Assembly (NCBI RefSeq): GCF_002563695.1
Contig: NZ_PDJI01000004.1
Coordinates: 3,844,001-3,908,000, forward strand
Source: Georgenia soli
GTDB lineage: Bacteria; Actinomycetota; Actinomycetes; Actinomycetales; Actinomycetaceae
DNA: 64,000 bases
Direction of reading: 5' to 3'
In this document: piece after piece, positions 51,507 to 61,671 of the stretch
Numbering within the stretch: position 1 is the stretch's first letter
Layout of the letters: the number at the start of each line of letters is the position of its first letter
The notes under the pieces: generated by a model
What the model was told of the DNA's origin: nothing
Seen by the model: the letters and a program-made list of their open reading frames with translations, nothing else
Database searches by the model: none
Position numbers and translations under genes: made by a program

Positions 51507-52418
51507 TCACACCACCTCTCGGACCTCGACGTCGTCGGCGACGTCGAGGTGCGGGTCGGTGTGCGTGGGACGCCCGAGCAACGGACGCACGACCGACACC
51601 ACGGCGTAGAGCCCGATGGCCAGCACGACGATCGTCGCGCCCGGGGAGAGCGGGTACACGAACGTGATCGTCAGGCCGACGACGCACACCACCACGCCGA
51701 TGACCATCGCGGTGGTCATCGTGGAGCGGAAGGAGCGGGCGAAGAGCTGGGCGACAGCGACGGGCACGATCATCAGCGCCGACACGAGCAGCACCCCGAC
51801 CACCCGCATGGAGACGGAGACGGTGAGGGCCGCCATCACGGCCACGAGGATGTTGAGGGCGCGGACAGGAAGGCCCGCCGCCCGGGCGAACTCCTCGTCG
51901 TGGCACAGCGTGAACAGGGCGGGCCGCAGGCCGAGCCCGAAGCCGAGCAGCACGGCGGCGAGGACCACCGTCAGCCACACGTCGAGCGTGCTCACCGACG
52001 CGATGGACCCGAACAGGTAGCCGTTGAGATTCGCGGTGGTGCCGCCGGCGAGCCCGATGAGCAGCACGCCCGCGGCGATCCCGCCGTAGAACAGCAGCGC
52101 CAGAGCGACGTCGCCGCTCGTCTTGCCGCGTTCGCGCACGACCTCGATGAGGACCGCCCCCACGACGGAGGCGACGACGGCGCCCGGGACGGCGAGCGCG
52201 TCCTTGTCCGCGAGTCCCGCGGCGCTGCCGGCGAGCCAGCCCATCGCCACGCCCGTGAGCGCCACGTGCCCGATCCCGTCGCCCAGGAGCGCGAGGCGAC
52301 GCTGGACGAGGTAGGTGCCCATGACGGGGGCCGCCACGCCGACGAGCACGGCGACGACGAGCGCCCGCTGCATGAGCGGTGTGGTGATCAGCTGGCCGAG
52401 AGTCGTCAGAAGGTCCAT
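51507..52418 (-). CDS. znuB: Zinc ABC transporter permease ZnuB
   Basis: A 303-residue ABC-3 family permease with about eight membrane helices. Typical motifs are VQRRLALLGDGIGHVALTGV near the N-terminus and LPVRALNILVAVMAALTVSVS with VSALMIVPVAVAQ further on. It forms the membrane channel for zinc delivered by ZnuA and is driven by ZnuC, with which it shares a 1-base overlap (TGATG). The stop is 3 bp before the zur start, so the whole znuACB-zur run is one transcript. Confidence 0.93.
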   Translation of the reverse strand: MDLLTTLGQLITTPLMQRALVVAVLVGVAAPVMGTYLVQRRLALLGDGIGHVALTGVAMGWLAGSAAGLADKDALAVPGAVVASVVGAVLIEVVRERGKTSGDVALALLFYGGIAAGVLLIGLAGGTTANLNGYLFGSIASVSTLDVWLTVVLAAVLLGFGLGLRPALFTLCHDEEFARAAGLPVRALNILVAVMAALTVSVSMRVVGVLLVSALMIVPVAVAQLFARSFRSTMTTAMVIGVVVCVVGLTITFVYPLSPGATIVVLAIGLYAVVSVVRPLLGRPTHTDPHLDVADDVEVREVV

Positions 52419-53206
52419 CACAGCTCCACCGTCAGGTCCGGGGCGTGGTGCACGGGCCCCACGGCTCCCTCGTGCGCGTGCTCGTGCTCGTGGCCCGGTG
52501 CGTCGTGGCCGGCGCTGGGCCGGGGCGGCGCGCCGTCGTGGACCACCCGGCCGTGGCGCAGCACCACGGCGCGCTCCACCAGCGGGCCGAGCTCGCCCAG
52601 CTCGTGCAGGACGACGAGCACGGTGGTGCCGCGCTCGTGCAGCTCGGCGATCGTGCGGGCGAGCGCCTCCTTGGACGCCGCGTCGATGCCCGCGAGCGGC
52701 TCGTCGAGCACCAGCAGGTCCGGCTCCCGCACGAGGGCCCGGGCGATGAGCACCCGCTGCTGCTGCCCGCCCGAGAAGACCTGGACGCTGTCCCGGGCGC
52801 GGTGGGCGAGGCCGACCTGCTCCAGCGCGGCCAGCGCGCGGGCCCGTCCGGCCCGTCCGGGCCGGAGTCGCCGACGATCGAGGAGTCCGGAGGTCACGAC
52901 CTCCAGGGCGGTGGCCGGCACGCCCGCCGACGCGGTGACCCGCTGCGGCACGTACCCCACGCGCCCCCACGGGACGGTGCGCTGCTCGGCCATGACGTCG
53001 CGCCCGTAGATGCGTGCCCGGCCGCGGGTGACGGGCAGGACACCGACGAGGGCCCTGACCAGCGTCGACTTCCCCGAGCCGTTCGCGCCCAGCAGGGCGA
53101 CGGTCTCGCCGTCACGGACGGTCAGGTCGATGCCGCGCAGCACCGTCGAGCGGCCGAGGACCACCGTGAGGTCCTCGGTGCGCACCGGCAGCACGGGCTC
53201 GCTCAC
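52418..53206 (-). CDS. znuC: Zinc ABC transporter ATP-binding protein ZnuC
   Basis: A 262-residue ABC ATPase. Walker A is LLGANGSGKSTLVRAL, the signature motif FSGGQQQRVLIARAL, Walker B LLVLDEPLAGID and the His loop VVLHEL. The C-terminus has an unusual His-rich tail (GHDAPGHEHEHAHEG) that may bind zinc. GTG 53206 is chosen because it overlaps the znuA stop (GTGA). It powers import through ZnuB. Confidence 0.94.
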   Translation of the reverse strand: MSEPVLPVRTEDLTVVLGRSTVLRGIDLTVRDGETVALLGANGSGKSTLVRALVGVLPVTRGRARIYGRDVMAEQRTVPWGRVGYVPQRVTASAGVPATALEVVTSGLLDRRRLRPGRAGRARALAALEQVGLAHRARDSVQVFSGGQQQRVLIARALVREPDLLVLDEPLAGIDAASKEALARTIAELHERGTTVLVVLHELGELGPLVERAVVLRHGRVVHDGAPPRPSAGHDAPGHEHEHAHEGAVGPVHHAPDLTVEL

Positions 53207-54156
53207 GAGCACCTCATCGCCGTGGTGAGGGCGTCGAGGTTGGCGCGCATGACGTCCGGGTACTCCCGTCCCTGGTCCACCTGGGTCTCCAGCGGGTCGA
53301 GGACCGCGACGTCGACACCCAGGTCGGAGGCGAGGGACTCGGCGACGGCGGGGTTGACGAGGCTCTCGGTGAAGATCGTCGTGACGCCCTGGTCCTTCAC
53401 GACGTCGCCGATCTGGGCGAGCCGGGCGGGGGAGGGCTCGGACTCCGGGTCCACCCCGGAGATGCCGACCTGCTTCAGGCCGTAGGCCTCGGCGAGGTAC
53501 CCGTAGGCCTCGTGCGCGACGACGATCGTGCGGGTCTCGCACCGCGCGAGCCGGTCCGCGTACTCCTGGTCGAGGGCGGCCAGCTCGGTCCCGAGCCGCT
53601 CGGCGTTCGCGGCGTAGTCGGCGGCGTGCTCCGGGTCGGCGTCGGCGAGCTCGCCCGCGACGGCGGTCGCGACGTCGGCCAGGCGGGACGGGTCGAGCCA
53701 GAAGTGGGGGTCGCCGTCGGTGTGCCCGTGGCCGTCGTCGGTGCCGGCGGGCTCGTCCGCGTGCCCGTCCTCGTCCGCCGCGTGCCCGTCGCCGTCGGTG
53801 TGGACGCCGGCGGGCCCGGCCACGTCGAGCACGTGCGCGGGGGAGGTGACCGCGAGGGCGTCGTCGAGGGCCGCCTGGAAACCGGAGAGGTAGACGACCG
53901 TCGCGCCGTCGAGCTTGGCGACGGTGGCGGGTGCGAGCTCGAGGTCGTGCGGGTCGACGCCCGCAGGCGTGACGGAGGAGACGGTGACGTGCTCCCCGCC
54001 CACCTGCTTGGTCACGTACTCGAGCGGGTAGAGCGCCGTGAGGACGTGGGTGCGACCGTCGGTGGCGGCGCCGGCGCTGCCCAGGTCCGAGCACGCGGCG
54101 AGCGGGAGGGCCAGCACTGCCAGGGCGGCCGCGGCGCGGTGGCGCAGGTTCGTCAT
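53203..54156 (-). CDS. znuA: Zinc-binding lipoprotein ZnuA
   Basis: A 317-residue cluster A-I solute-binding protein with a lipoprotein signal peptide (LAVLALPLAACS, lipobox Cys at residue 22). Zinc ligands expected in the family appear as VDPHDLELAP, the His-rich loop HTDGDGHAADEDGHADE plus DGHGHTDGDPHFWLDP, and VAHEAYGYLAEAYGL. The His/Asp-rich loop is the usual mark of zinc rather than manganese binders. ATG 54156 is preferred; an upstream in-frame ATG at 54171 would lie inside the operator. First gene of the leftward zinc transcript. Confidence 0.93.
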   Translation of the reverse strand: MTNLRHRAAAALAVLALPLAACSDLGSAGAATDGRTHVLTALYPLEYVTKQVGGEHVTVSSVTPAGVDPHDLELAPATVAKLDGATVVYLSGFQAALDDALAVTSPAHVLDVAGPAGVHTDGDGHAADEDGHADEPAGTDDGHGHTDGDPHFWLDPSRLADVATAVAGELADADPEHAADYAANAERLGTELAALDQEYADRLARCETRTIVVAHEAYGYLAEAYGLKQVGISGVDPESEPSPARLAQIGDVVKDQGVTTIFTESLVNPAVAESLASDLGVDVAVLDPLETQVDQGREYPDVMRANLDALTTAMRCS

Positions 54157-54161
54157 GAGGA

Positions 54162-54186
54162 TGATTCTCAATCCTGGTGAGAATCA
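54162..54186. promoter_or_regulatory. Zur-type operator before znuA
   Basis: TGATTCTCA (54162-54170) and TGAGAATCA (54178-54186) form a perfect 9-bp inverted repeat with a 7-base spacer, starting 5 bp before the znuA ATG. The A/T-rich arms stand out from the surrounding GC-rich DNA. Given zur four genes downstream, autoregulated zinc repression is the natural reading. Confidence 0.8.
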
Positions 54187-54362
54187 GTGTCAACTAGGAG
54201 AGTGGTGAGCCCCCTCACCTGACAGCCGGAGCGGTCGGGCGGCGCACACGGGCCGCCCGCATGGGTAGGTTGGTCACCGCAGCAGCCGGGAGCGACTCTG
54301 CTCCCGCCCCAACCGCCCGCGCCAGCCAGGTGCGGGTCACCGACCAGCAGGAGAGTTCACCC

Positions 54363-55748
<1,386 letters not shown>

Positions 55749-55786
55749 GCCGGCCGCCGGCGCCACGTCCCGGCACCACCCACGCG

Positions 55787-55836
55787 GACGAGGTCGAGGT
55801 TCTGGTTCGAGAACGAACCGGAACCTCGACCTCGTC
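55787..55836. terminator. 23-bp hairpin after glyS
   Basis: Bases 55787-55809 pair with 55814-55836 along 23 bp, with only one G-T wobble, around the tetraloop AGAA. This is the longest inverted repeat in the window. It lacks a T tract but should stop or process the glyS transcript. Confidence 0.75.
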
Positions 55837-55913
55837 GCCGTCTCCGCCGTCGGACCGGGTGGAACTCGGCGCGTCCTCCGCGGCGGCGACTGACCGACCG
55901 GTGAGCATGGAGC

Positions 55914-57188
55914 GTGCCCCGCTCCCGCTCCCGTTCCCGCTCCCGATCGCACTCGCACTCCCACTCGCACCTGCCCGCCGGTGAGGCCGCCGCCCTGGCC
56001 CCGGCCGACGCGCGCCGCGCCCGCTGGATCCTCACCGCCCTCGTCGTGCCCCTGCTGGCCGCCACCGTGCTCGCCCTGGTCGCGATGTGGCCGCGCGGGG
56101 AGACGCCGATCGGGTCGGTGCCGCTGGCCGGCACCGGGATGACGATCGAGGCGGGCACCGTCGTCGAGGTGGTCGACCCGGCCGCGCCGGGCGCCCCCGT
56201 GGACGGGCAGGTCCGCGTCGAGCTGTCCACCGGCGAGCACGCCGGCCAGGTCGCGCCCGTCCAGGTGCCGCCGGAGATCATGGCGAACGGCATGGAGGCC
56301 GGGGACCGGGTGCGCCTGATGTTCAGCCCCTCGGCGATGGGGACCGGCAGCCCGTACGTGTTCTGGGACTTCGAGCGCACCGCCCCGGTGGGCTGGCTGG
56401 CCGTCCTCTACGCCGTCGTCGTCCTGGCCGTCGCGCGCTGGCGGGGGCTCGCCGCGATGGTCGGCCTCGCCGGGTCGCTCGCCGTCATCGTGGTGTTCGC
56501 GATCCCCGCGATCATGCTGGGGCAGCCGCCGCTGCTCGTGGCGCTGGTCGGCTCGTCCGCGATGATGTTCCTCTCCCTCTACCTCGCCCACGGCATCTCG
56601 ATCCGGACGACGACGGCGCTGCTCGGCACCTTCGTCGGCCTCGCGATCACCGTGGCGCTGGCGGCGTGGGGCACGCGGTCCGCCAACCTCACCGGGACCA
56701 GCTCCGAGCAGTCCCTCATCCTGCTGGGGACCTTCCCGAACCTGTCGCTGACGGACCTGCTGCTCTGCGGCATGGTGATCGCCGGCCTCGGTGCGCTCAA
56801 CGACGTCACCATCACCCAGGCGTCGGCGGTGTGGGAGCTGCACGCCGCCAACCCGTCCGTGCCGAGGCGGCGGCTGTTCACGCGCGGCATGCGCATCGGC
56901 CGCGACCACATCGCCTCGACGGTCTACACGCTCGCCTTCGCCTACGTCGGTACGGCCCTGCCGATGCTCATGGCCGCCGCGCTGATGGACCGCGCCGCGC
57001 TCGACACCCTCATGGCCGGCGAGATCGCCGAGGAGGTCGTGCGCACGCTCGTCTCCTCGATCGGGCTCGTGCTCGCCATCCCCGTCACCACGGGCATCGC
57101 GGCCGCCCTGGTCCGCACGAGCCGGCGGCGCGGCGGTGACGACCCCGCACCGGAACCGTCGCTCGAGGTCGCCGCCGGGGTGCGCTGA
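55914..57188 (+). CDS. YibE/F-like membrane protein with SR/HS-repeat N-terminus (424 aa)
   Basis: YibE/F family: one N-terminal membrane helix (about residues 38-58), an outside beta domain (TIEAGTVVEVVDP ... GDRVRLMF) and about seven further helices (about 155-400) with SLTDLLLCGMVIAGLGALNDVTITQ, a family signature. Function unknown. The first 20 residues are an odd repeat, SRSRSRSRSHSHSHSHLP, from a hexamer-like DNA repeat. GTG 55914 is the listed start; the Shine-Dalgarno GGAG is close, and a start after the repeat is possible. It stands between the glyS hairpin and dus. Confidence 0.82.
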   Translation: MPRSRSRSRSRSHSHSHSHLPAGEAAALAPADARRARWILTALVVPLLAATVLALVAMWPRGETPIGSVPLAGTGMTIEAGTVVEVVDPAAPGAPVDGQVRVELSTGEHAGQVAPVQVPPEIMANGMEAGDRVRLMFSPSAMGTGSPYVFWDFERTAPVGWLAVLYAVVVLAVARWRGLAAMVGLAGSLAVIVVFAIPAIMLGQPPLLVALVGSSAMMFLSLYLAHGISIRTTTALLGTFVGLAITVALAAWGTRSANLTGTSSEQSLILLGTFPNLSLTDLLLCGMVIAGLGALNDVTITQASAVWELHAANPSVPRRRLFTRGMRIGRDHIASTVYTLAFAYVGTALPMLMAAALMDRAALDTLMAGEIAEEVVRTLVSSIGLVLAIPVTTGIAAALVRTSRRRGGDDPAPEPSLEVAAGVR

Positions 57189-57248
57189 GCGGGCCACGTC
57201 ACAGGCTCTCCGGCTGTCAGGCACGCCGACACCGGCGACAATGGCGCG

Positions 57249-58460
57249 GTGAGCGCACTGCAGATCGGACCCGTCACCGTGGGGACCCCCGTGGTCCTGG
57301 CCCCCATGGCCGGCGTGACGAACCCACCTTTCCGCAAGCTGTGCCGCGAGGCGGGCGTCGACGGGCTGCCGGAGGGTGCCGCGGCGGCGGTGCCCGGGTC
57401 GCACGCGCCTGCCGGGCTGTACGTGACCGAGATGATCACCTCGCGCGCGCTCGTCGAGCGCACGCCGGAGACCATGCGCATGATCACCCCGGACCCCGAC
57501 GAACCCGTCCGCTCGGTGCAGCTCTACGGCGTGGACCCGGCCACCATCGCGGCCGCCGTGCGCATCCTCGTCGCCGAGGACCGCGCCGACCACGTCGACC
57601 TCAACTTCGGGTGCCCCGTGCCGAAGGTCACGCGCAAGGGCGGGGGAGGGGCGCTGCCCTGGAAGCGGGACCTCTTCGACGCCATCGTCACCGGCGCCGT
57701 CCGGGCGGCGCGGGAGGCCTCGACCGGGCGCGAGCGGGAGGTCCCCGTGACCGTCAAGATGCGGATGGGCATCGACGACGAGCACCTCACCTACCTCGAC
57801 GCCGGCCGGATCGCCGAACGGGCCGGTGTCGCCTCGGTGGCCCTGCACGCGCGGACCGTGGCCCAGCACTACTCGGGGCAGGCCCGGTGGGAGTCGATCG
57901 CCCGGCTCAAGGAGGCCGTCACGACCATCCCCGTGCTCGGCAACGGCGACATCTGGTCGGCCGAGGACGCCACGGAGATGATGCGACAGACCGGCTGCGA
58001 CGGCGTGGTCGTCGGGCGCGGGTGCCAGGGCCGGCCGTGGCTGTTCACGGACCTGGTCGCGGCCGCGCACGGCTCCGACCGGCGCGTCACCCCGGGGCTG
58101 CGCGAGGTCGCCGCCGTCGTCCGACGGCACGCGGAGCTGATGGTCGAGCACTTCGGCGAGGAGCCGCGCGCCCTGCGCGAGATGCGCAAGCACATGTCCT
58201 GGTACCTCAAGGGCTACGTCGTCGGCGGGGAGGCCCGGCACGACCTCGGGCTCGTCTCCAGCCTCGCCGAGCTCGACGAGCGACTGGCCGCGCTCGACCT
58301 CGACCAGCCCTACCCGGGCGAGGCCGCCGAGGGGCAGCGGGGGCGCGCCGGCACGCCGAAGCAGCCTCACCTGCCCGACGGCTGGCTGACCAGCCGGGAC
58401 GTCGACGAGGAGCTGCGCGCCATCCTCGCCCAGGCCGAGCTGTCCGTCTCCGGCGGCTGA
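57249..58460 (+). CDS. dusB: tRNA-dihydrouridine synthase (DusB-like)
   Basis: A 403-residue flavoenzyme. It opens with VVLAPMAGVTNPPFRKLCRE (FMN-binding start of the TIM barrel). LNFGCPVPKVTRKGGGGAL carries the catalytic Cys and the MKMRMGIDDEH stretch follows; LHARTVAQHYSG and VLGNGDIWSAEDA complete the Dus core. It reduces uridine to dihydrouridine in tRNA D-loops. A GTG start is used. It lies downstream of the YibE/F-like gene and converges with the glucosidase gene. Confidence 0.93.
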   Translation: MSALQIGPVTVGTPVVLAPMAGVTNPPFRKLCREAGVDGLPEGAAAAVPGSHAPAGLYVTEMITSRALVERTPETMRMITPDPDEPVRSVQLYGVDPATIAAAVRILVAEDRADHVDLNFGCPVPKVTRKGGGGALPWKRDLFDAIVTGAVRAAREASTGREREVPVTVKMRMGIDDEHLTYLDAGRIAERAGVASVALHARTVAQHYSGQARWESIARLKEAVTTIPVLGNGDIWSAEDATEMMRQTGCDGVVVGRGCQGRPWLFTDLVAAAHGSDRRVTPGLREVAAVVRRHAELMVEHFGEEPRALREMRKHMSWYLKGYVVGGEARHDLGLVSSLAELDERLAALDLDQPYPGEAAEGQRGRAGTPKQPHLPDGWLTSRDVDEELRAILAQAELSVSGG

Positions 58461-58462
58461 GC

Positions 58463-58488
58463 CCGCGCGGGCGGGCGCACCCGCGCGG
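58463..58488. terminator. Hairpin between convergent dus and glucosidase genes
   Basis: CCGCGCGGG (58463-58471) pairs perfectly with CCCGCGCGG (58480-58488), loop 8. Lying between two converging stops it probably serves both, though no T tract is present. Confidence 0.6.
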
Positions 58489-58508
58489 CGCTCAGGGCCT
58501 GACCGGCC

Positions 58509-60266
58509 TCAGCGGTGCGCCCACACCGTGGTGTCCTGCGGGACCGCCACGGCTGCGCCGTCGTCCGTGGTCGGCCCGCTGGAGACGAGCACCTCACAGC
58601 CGGCGGGCAGGCGCACGGGCTCCGCCCCCAGGTTCGTCAGGACGACCACGTCCTCGCGGCCCGGGGCCCCGTTGACGAAGGACACGACCGAGCCGGAGCC
58701 GGCGTGCTCGCCGTCCCAGGCCAGCGAGCCGAGACCGAGCCCGAGCTCGCGACGCAGCCGGAGCACCGTGCGGTAGAGCTCGAGCGTGGAGCGCGGGTCG
58801 CCGTCCTGCACGTCAGCGGCGTGCGCGTGCCAGCCGTCGGGCTGGGGCAGCCAGGAGCGCCCCTGCTCGGAGAACCCGAACGACGGCGCACCCGCCTCCC
58901 ACGGCAGCGGCACCCGGCAGCCGTCGCGCCCCTTCTCGGCGCCGTCGGTCCGGAAGAAGGCCGGGTCCTCGCGGGCGTCGTCAGGCAGGGCGGTGTGCTC
59001 GGGCAGACCCAGCTCCTCGCCCTGGTAGAGGTACGCCGAGCCGGGCAGTCCCAGCATGAGCAGGGTGGCGGCCCGGGCGCGGCGCAGGCCGAGCTCGGCG
59101 TCGGGCTGGACGTCCTCGGCTCCGATGCCGTTCGGTCCCTTGCCGGTCTCGGGCAGGCCGAGGCGCGAGGCGTGGCGGACGACGTCGTGGTTCGAGAGCA
59201 CCCAGGTCGTGGGGGCGCCGACGGCGTCGTTGACCCGGTAGGACTCCTCGACGCACTCGCGCAGGCGCGGCGCGGACCAGGGCGAGACGAGGAAGGCGAA
59301 GTTGAAGGCCTGGTGCATCTCGTCCGCCCGGACGTACCGGGCGAGGCGCTCGAGCGGGTCCACCCACGCCTCGGCGACGAGGACACGCTCGCCGGGGTAC
59401 TCGTCGACCACCCGGCGCCACGAGCGGTAGATCTCGTGGACGCCGTCCTGGTCGAACATGGGCGGGTGCGGGCGCGCGGTGCCGCCCGGCTCGTCCTCCG
59501 TGCCGGCGACCATCTCGACGTGGCCGGTCCAGTCCGGCAGGCCGGCGGCCTTGACGAGGCCGTGCGCGACGTCGACGCGGAAGCCGTCGACGCCACGGTC
59601 GAGCCAGAAGCGCAGGACCGACTCCATCTCCGCCCGCACCTCGGGGTTCTCCCAGTTCAGGTCCGGCTGGGTGGAGTCGAACAGGTGCAGGTACCACTGC
59701 CCGTCGTTCTCCCACGGGCTGCCGGGGGCGTCGTCGCGGTCGCAGACCCTGGTCCAGGCAGGGCCGCCGAAGATGGACTCCCAGTTGTTCGGCGGCTCCT
59801 CGCCGACCTCCCCGCCGCCCTCGCGGAAGAGGTACCGGGCGCGCTCCGGGCTGGTCGGGCCGGCGGCCAGCGCCTCGCGGAACCAGACGTGCTCGTCCGA
59901 GGTGTGGTTGGGCACGAGGTCCACGATCACCCGCAGGCCGAGGGCGTGGGCACGCTCGAGCAGGGCGTCCGCGTCCGCGAGGGTGCCGAAGCGCGGGTCG
60001 ACGTCGCGGTAGTCCGAGACGTCGTAGCCGCCGTCGTGCTGCGGCGAGCGGTAGAACGGCGAGAGCCACAGCGCGTCGACCCCGAGCGCGGCGAGGTGGT
60101 CCAGCCGCGAGGTGATTCCCGGCAGGTCGCCCATGCCGTCACCGTTCCCGTCGGCGAACGAGCGCGGGTAGACCTGGTAGATCACCGCGTGCCGCCACCA
60201 CGCCTCGTCGCGGTCGTGCGCCGGGGCGTGGACGGTCAGGGATCGGGGCTCGGTGCGAACTGTCAC
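58509..60266 (-). CDS. GH13 alpha-glucosidase (oligosaccharide hydrolase)
   Basis: A 585-residue glycoside hydrolase of family 13, cytoplasmic (no signal peptide). It opens WWRHAVIYQVYPRSFADGNG with the calcium-site-like DGNGDGMGDL; region I is DLVPNHTSDEH, the nucleophile Asp lies in GFRVDVAHG, the acid Glu in VLVAEAW, and the third Asp in VLSNHDVVRH. Sequence fits oligo-alpha-glucosidases that cut malto- or isomalto-oligosaccharides. GTG 60266 with GGAGAGA upstream is the start. It follows the LacI gene on the same strand and likely processes sugars imported by the MalEF transporter. Confidence 0.93.
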   Translation of the reverse strand: MTVRTEPRSLTVHAPAHDRDEAWWRHAVIYQVYPRSFADGNGDGMGDLPGITSRLDHLAALGVDALWLSPFYRSPQHDGGYDVSDYRDVDPRFGTLADADALLERAHALGLRVIVDLVPNHTSDEHVWFREALAAGPTSPERARYLFREGGGEVGEEPPNNWESIFGGPAWTRVCDRDDAPGSPWENDGQWYLHLFDSTQPDLNWENPEVRAEMESVLRFWLDRGVDGFRVDVAHGLVKAAGLPDWTGHVEMVAGTEDEPGGTARPHPPMFDQDGVHEIYRSWRRVVDEYPGERVLVAEAWVDPLERLARYVRADEMHQAFNFAFLVSPWSAPRLRECVEESYRVNDAVGAPTTWVLSNHDVVRHASRLGLPETGKGPNGIGAEDVQPDAELGLRRARAATLLMLGLPGSAYLYQGEELGLPEHTALPDDAREDPAFFRTDGAEKGRDGCRVPLPWEAGAPSFGFSEQGRSWLPQPDGWHAHAADVQDGDPRSTLELYRTVLRLRRELGLGLGSLAWDGEHAGSGSVVSFVNGAPGREDVVVLTNLGAEPVRLPAGCEVLVSSGPTTDDGAAVAVPQDTTVWAHR

Positions 60267-60431
60267 TTCTCTCCTACGTCGGTCTTCGGGTCGCGTCAGC
60301 GGGAAGGGGCCCCGCGCGGCGGGAGCGGCCGTGCGCCGGGGACGGCCTCCGTGCGAACGCCGGCAGCCAGCGTGGCACGTGCGGCGTGCCGGGCGCACAT
60401 CGGTGGGGGCCGGGAGGCCGCGTGCCCCCTC

Positions 60432-60455
60432 GGCGCCCGGTGCGGCACGGGCGCC
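60432..60455 (-). terminator. Hairpin after the LacI-family gene
   Basis: GGCGCCCG (60432-60439) and CGGGCGCC (60448-60455) form a perfect 8-bp stem with an 8-base loop, 6 bp past the regulator's stop codon, in the 195-bp gap before the glucosidase gene. Confidence 0.5.
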
Positions 60456-60461
60456 GCAGGT

Positions 60462-61478
60462 TCAGTACGCGGTCGGCGCGGCGTCGGTGGACCCGCGGAC
60501 GATGAGCTCGGGCACGAAGATCAGCTCGCCGCGCGGCACCTGCGAGCCGCCGATCTCCGCCACCAGGGTGGTCACCGCGGCCTGGCACATCGCGGCGACG
60601 GGCTGACGGATCGTGGTCAGGGGCGGGTGCGTGAAGGGGATGAGCGGGGAGTCGTCGTACCCGATGACGGAGAGGTCCTCGGGGACCCGCCGTCCGTTCG
60701 TGCGCGCCGCCCGCACCACGCCCAGCGCCATGAGGTCGGACCCGCAGATGACCGCCGTGCACCCCTGCTCCAGCAGCTCCGTGCCCGCCGCCACGCCGCC
60801 CTCGACGGTGAACAGCGTGCGGACCACCCGCGGCTCCTCGCCCTCCACGTACTGCGCGATGGCCTCCTCGAAGCCCACGCGCTTGCGGTGCGCGGGCACG
60901 AAGCGCTCGGGGCCGATGGCCAGGCCGATCCGGCGGTGCCCCTGGGACACCAGGTGCCGCACGGCGAGCTCCATGCTGCCGCGGTCGTCCGTGGAGAAGC
61001 ACGGGGCGTCGATCGCGGGGTTGTGGCCGTTGAGCAGCACGAACGGCAGGCCGCGCTCGCGCAGGCGCTGGTAGCGCGCCGGGTCGGCGTTGGTGTCGGC
61101 GTGCAGCCCGGAGACGAAGACGATGCCGTCCACGCCGTGCTCGAGCAGCATCTCGACGTACTGGTCCTCGGTGGTGCCGCCGGGGGACTGGGTGCACAGC
61201 AGCGGCGTCAGGCCCATCGTGGCGAGGACGGACTCGACGGACTGCGCGAAGGCGGGGAACACGGGGTTGGTGAGCTCCGGCACGATCAGCCCGACCAGCC
61301 CCGCCGAGCGGGAGCTCAGCTTGTCCGGGCGCTCGTAGCCGAGCATGTCGAGGGCCGCCAGCACCGCCCGCCGGGTCTCCCCGGCGACCCCCGGCTTGTC
61401 GTTCAGCACCCGGGAGACGGTCGCCGTGCTGACGCCGGCCTGCTCCGCGACGTCGGTGAGTCTGGTGCGCCCTTGCAT
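60462..61478 (-). CDS. LacI-family transcriptional regulator of the maltodextrin locus
   Basis: A 338-residue LacI regulator. The helix-turn-helix and hinge read TRLTDVAEQAGVSTATVSRVLNDKPG; the periplasmic-binding-like domain carries GLVGLIVPELTNPVFP and VIGYDDSPLIPFTHPPLTTI. Placed divergently from malE and upstream of an alpha-glucosidase, it is likely a MalR-type repressor that responds to maltose or maltodextrins; the effector is inferred from context. A palindromic operator lies in the shared intergenic region. Confidence 0.92.
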   Translation of the reverse strand: MQGRTRLTDVAEQAGVSTATVSRVLNDKPGVAGETRRAVLAALDMLGYERPDKLSSRSAGLVGLIVPELTNPVFPAFAQSVESVLATMGLTPLLCTQSPGGTTEDQYVEMLLEHGVDGIVFVSGLHADTNADPARYQRLRERGLPFVLLNGHNPAIDAPCFSTDDRGSMELAVRHLVSQGHRRIGLAIGPERFVPAHRKRVGFEEAIAQYVEGEEPRVVRTLFTVEGGVAAGTELLEQGCTAVICGSDLMALGVVRAARTNGRRVPEDLSVIGYDDSPLIPFTHPPLTTIRQPVAAMCQAAVTTLVAEIGGSQVPRGELIFVPELIVRGSTDAAPTAY

Positions 61479-61551
61479 GGCAGACCTGTGCTTTCTCCTA
61501 GGTGCGCGCGACCGGTCCGCGCGGCACGTGAAACCGTTGCCTGAAAGTTAC

Positions 61552-61590
61552 TGCAAGTAGTTGCAACTTTGCCAGCACCGCAGTTACTGT
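61552..61590 (+). promoter_or_regulatory. malE promoter with LacI-type operator
   Basis: TGCAAGTAGTTGCA (61552-61565) has 5-bp inverted arms and overlaps a possible -35 TTGCAA (61561-61566); TACTGT (61585-61590) is a -10 at 18-bp spacing. A LacI-family repressor bound here would cover the -35. GAAACCGTTGC at 61530-61540 may be an additional half site. Confidence 0.6.
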
Positions 61591-61671
61591 CGAGACATCC
61601 GGACCGGTTCCGTCGGCGACGACGGGGCGAGCCGCGACTGAATATCCCACCTATCCCACAGGAGATTCGAG

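Noticed and set aside
54187..54362. T-box riboswitch before glyS
   Set aside because: No T-box consensus sequence and only a short 6-bp hairpin; the leader is too small for the full structure.
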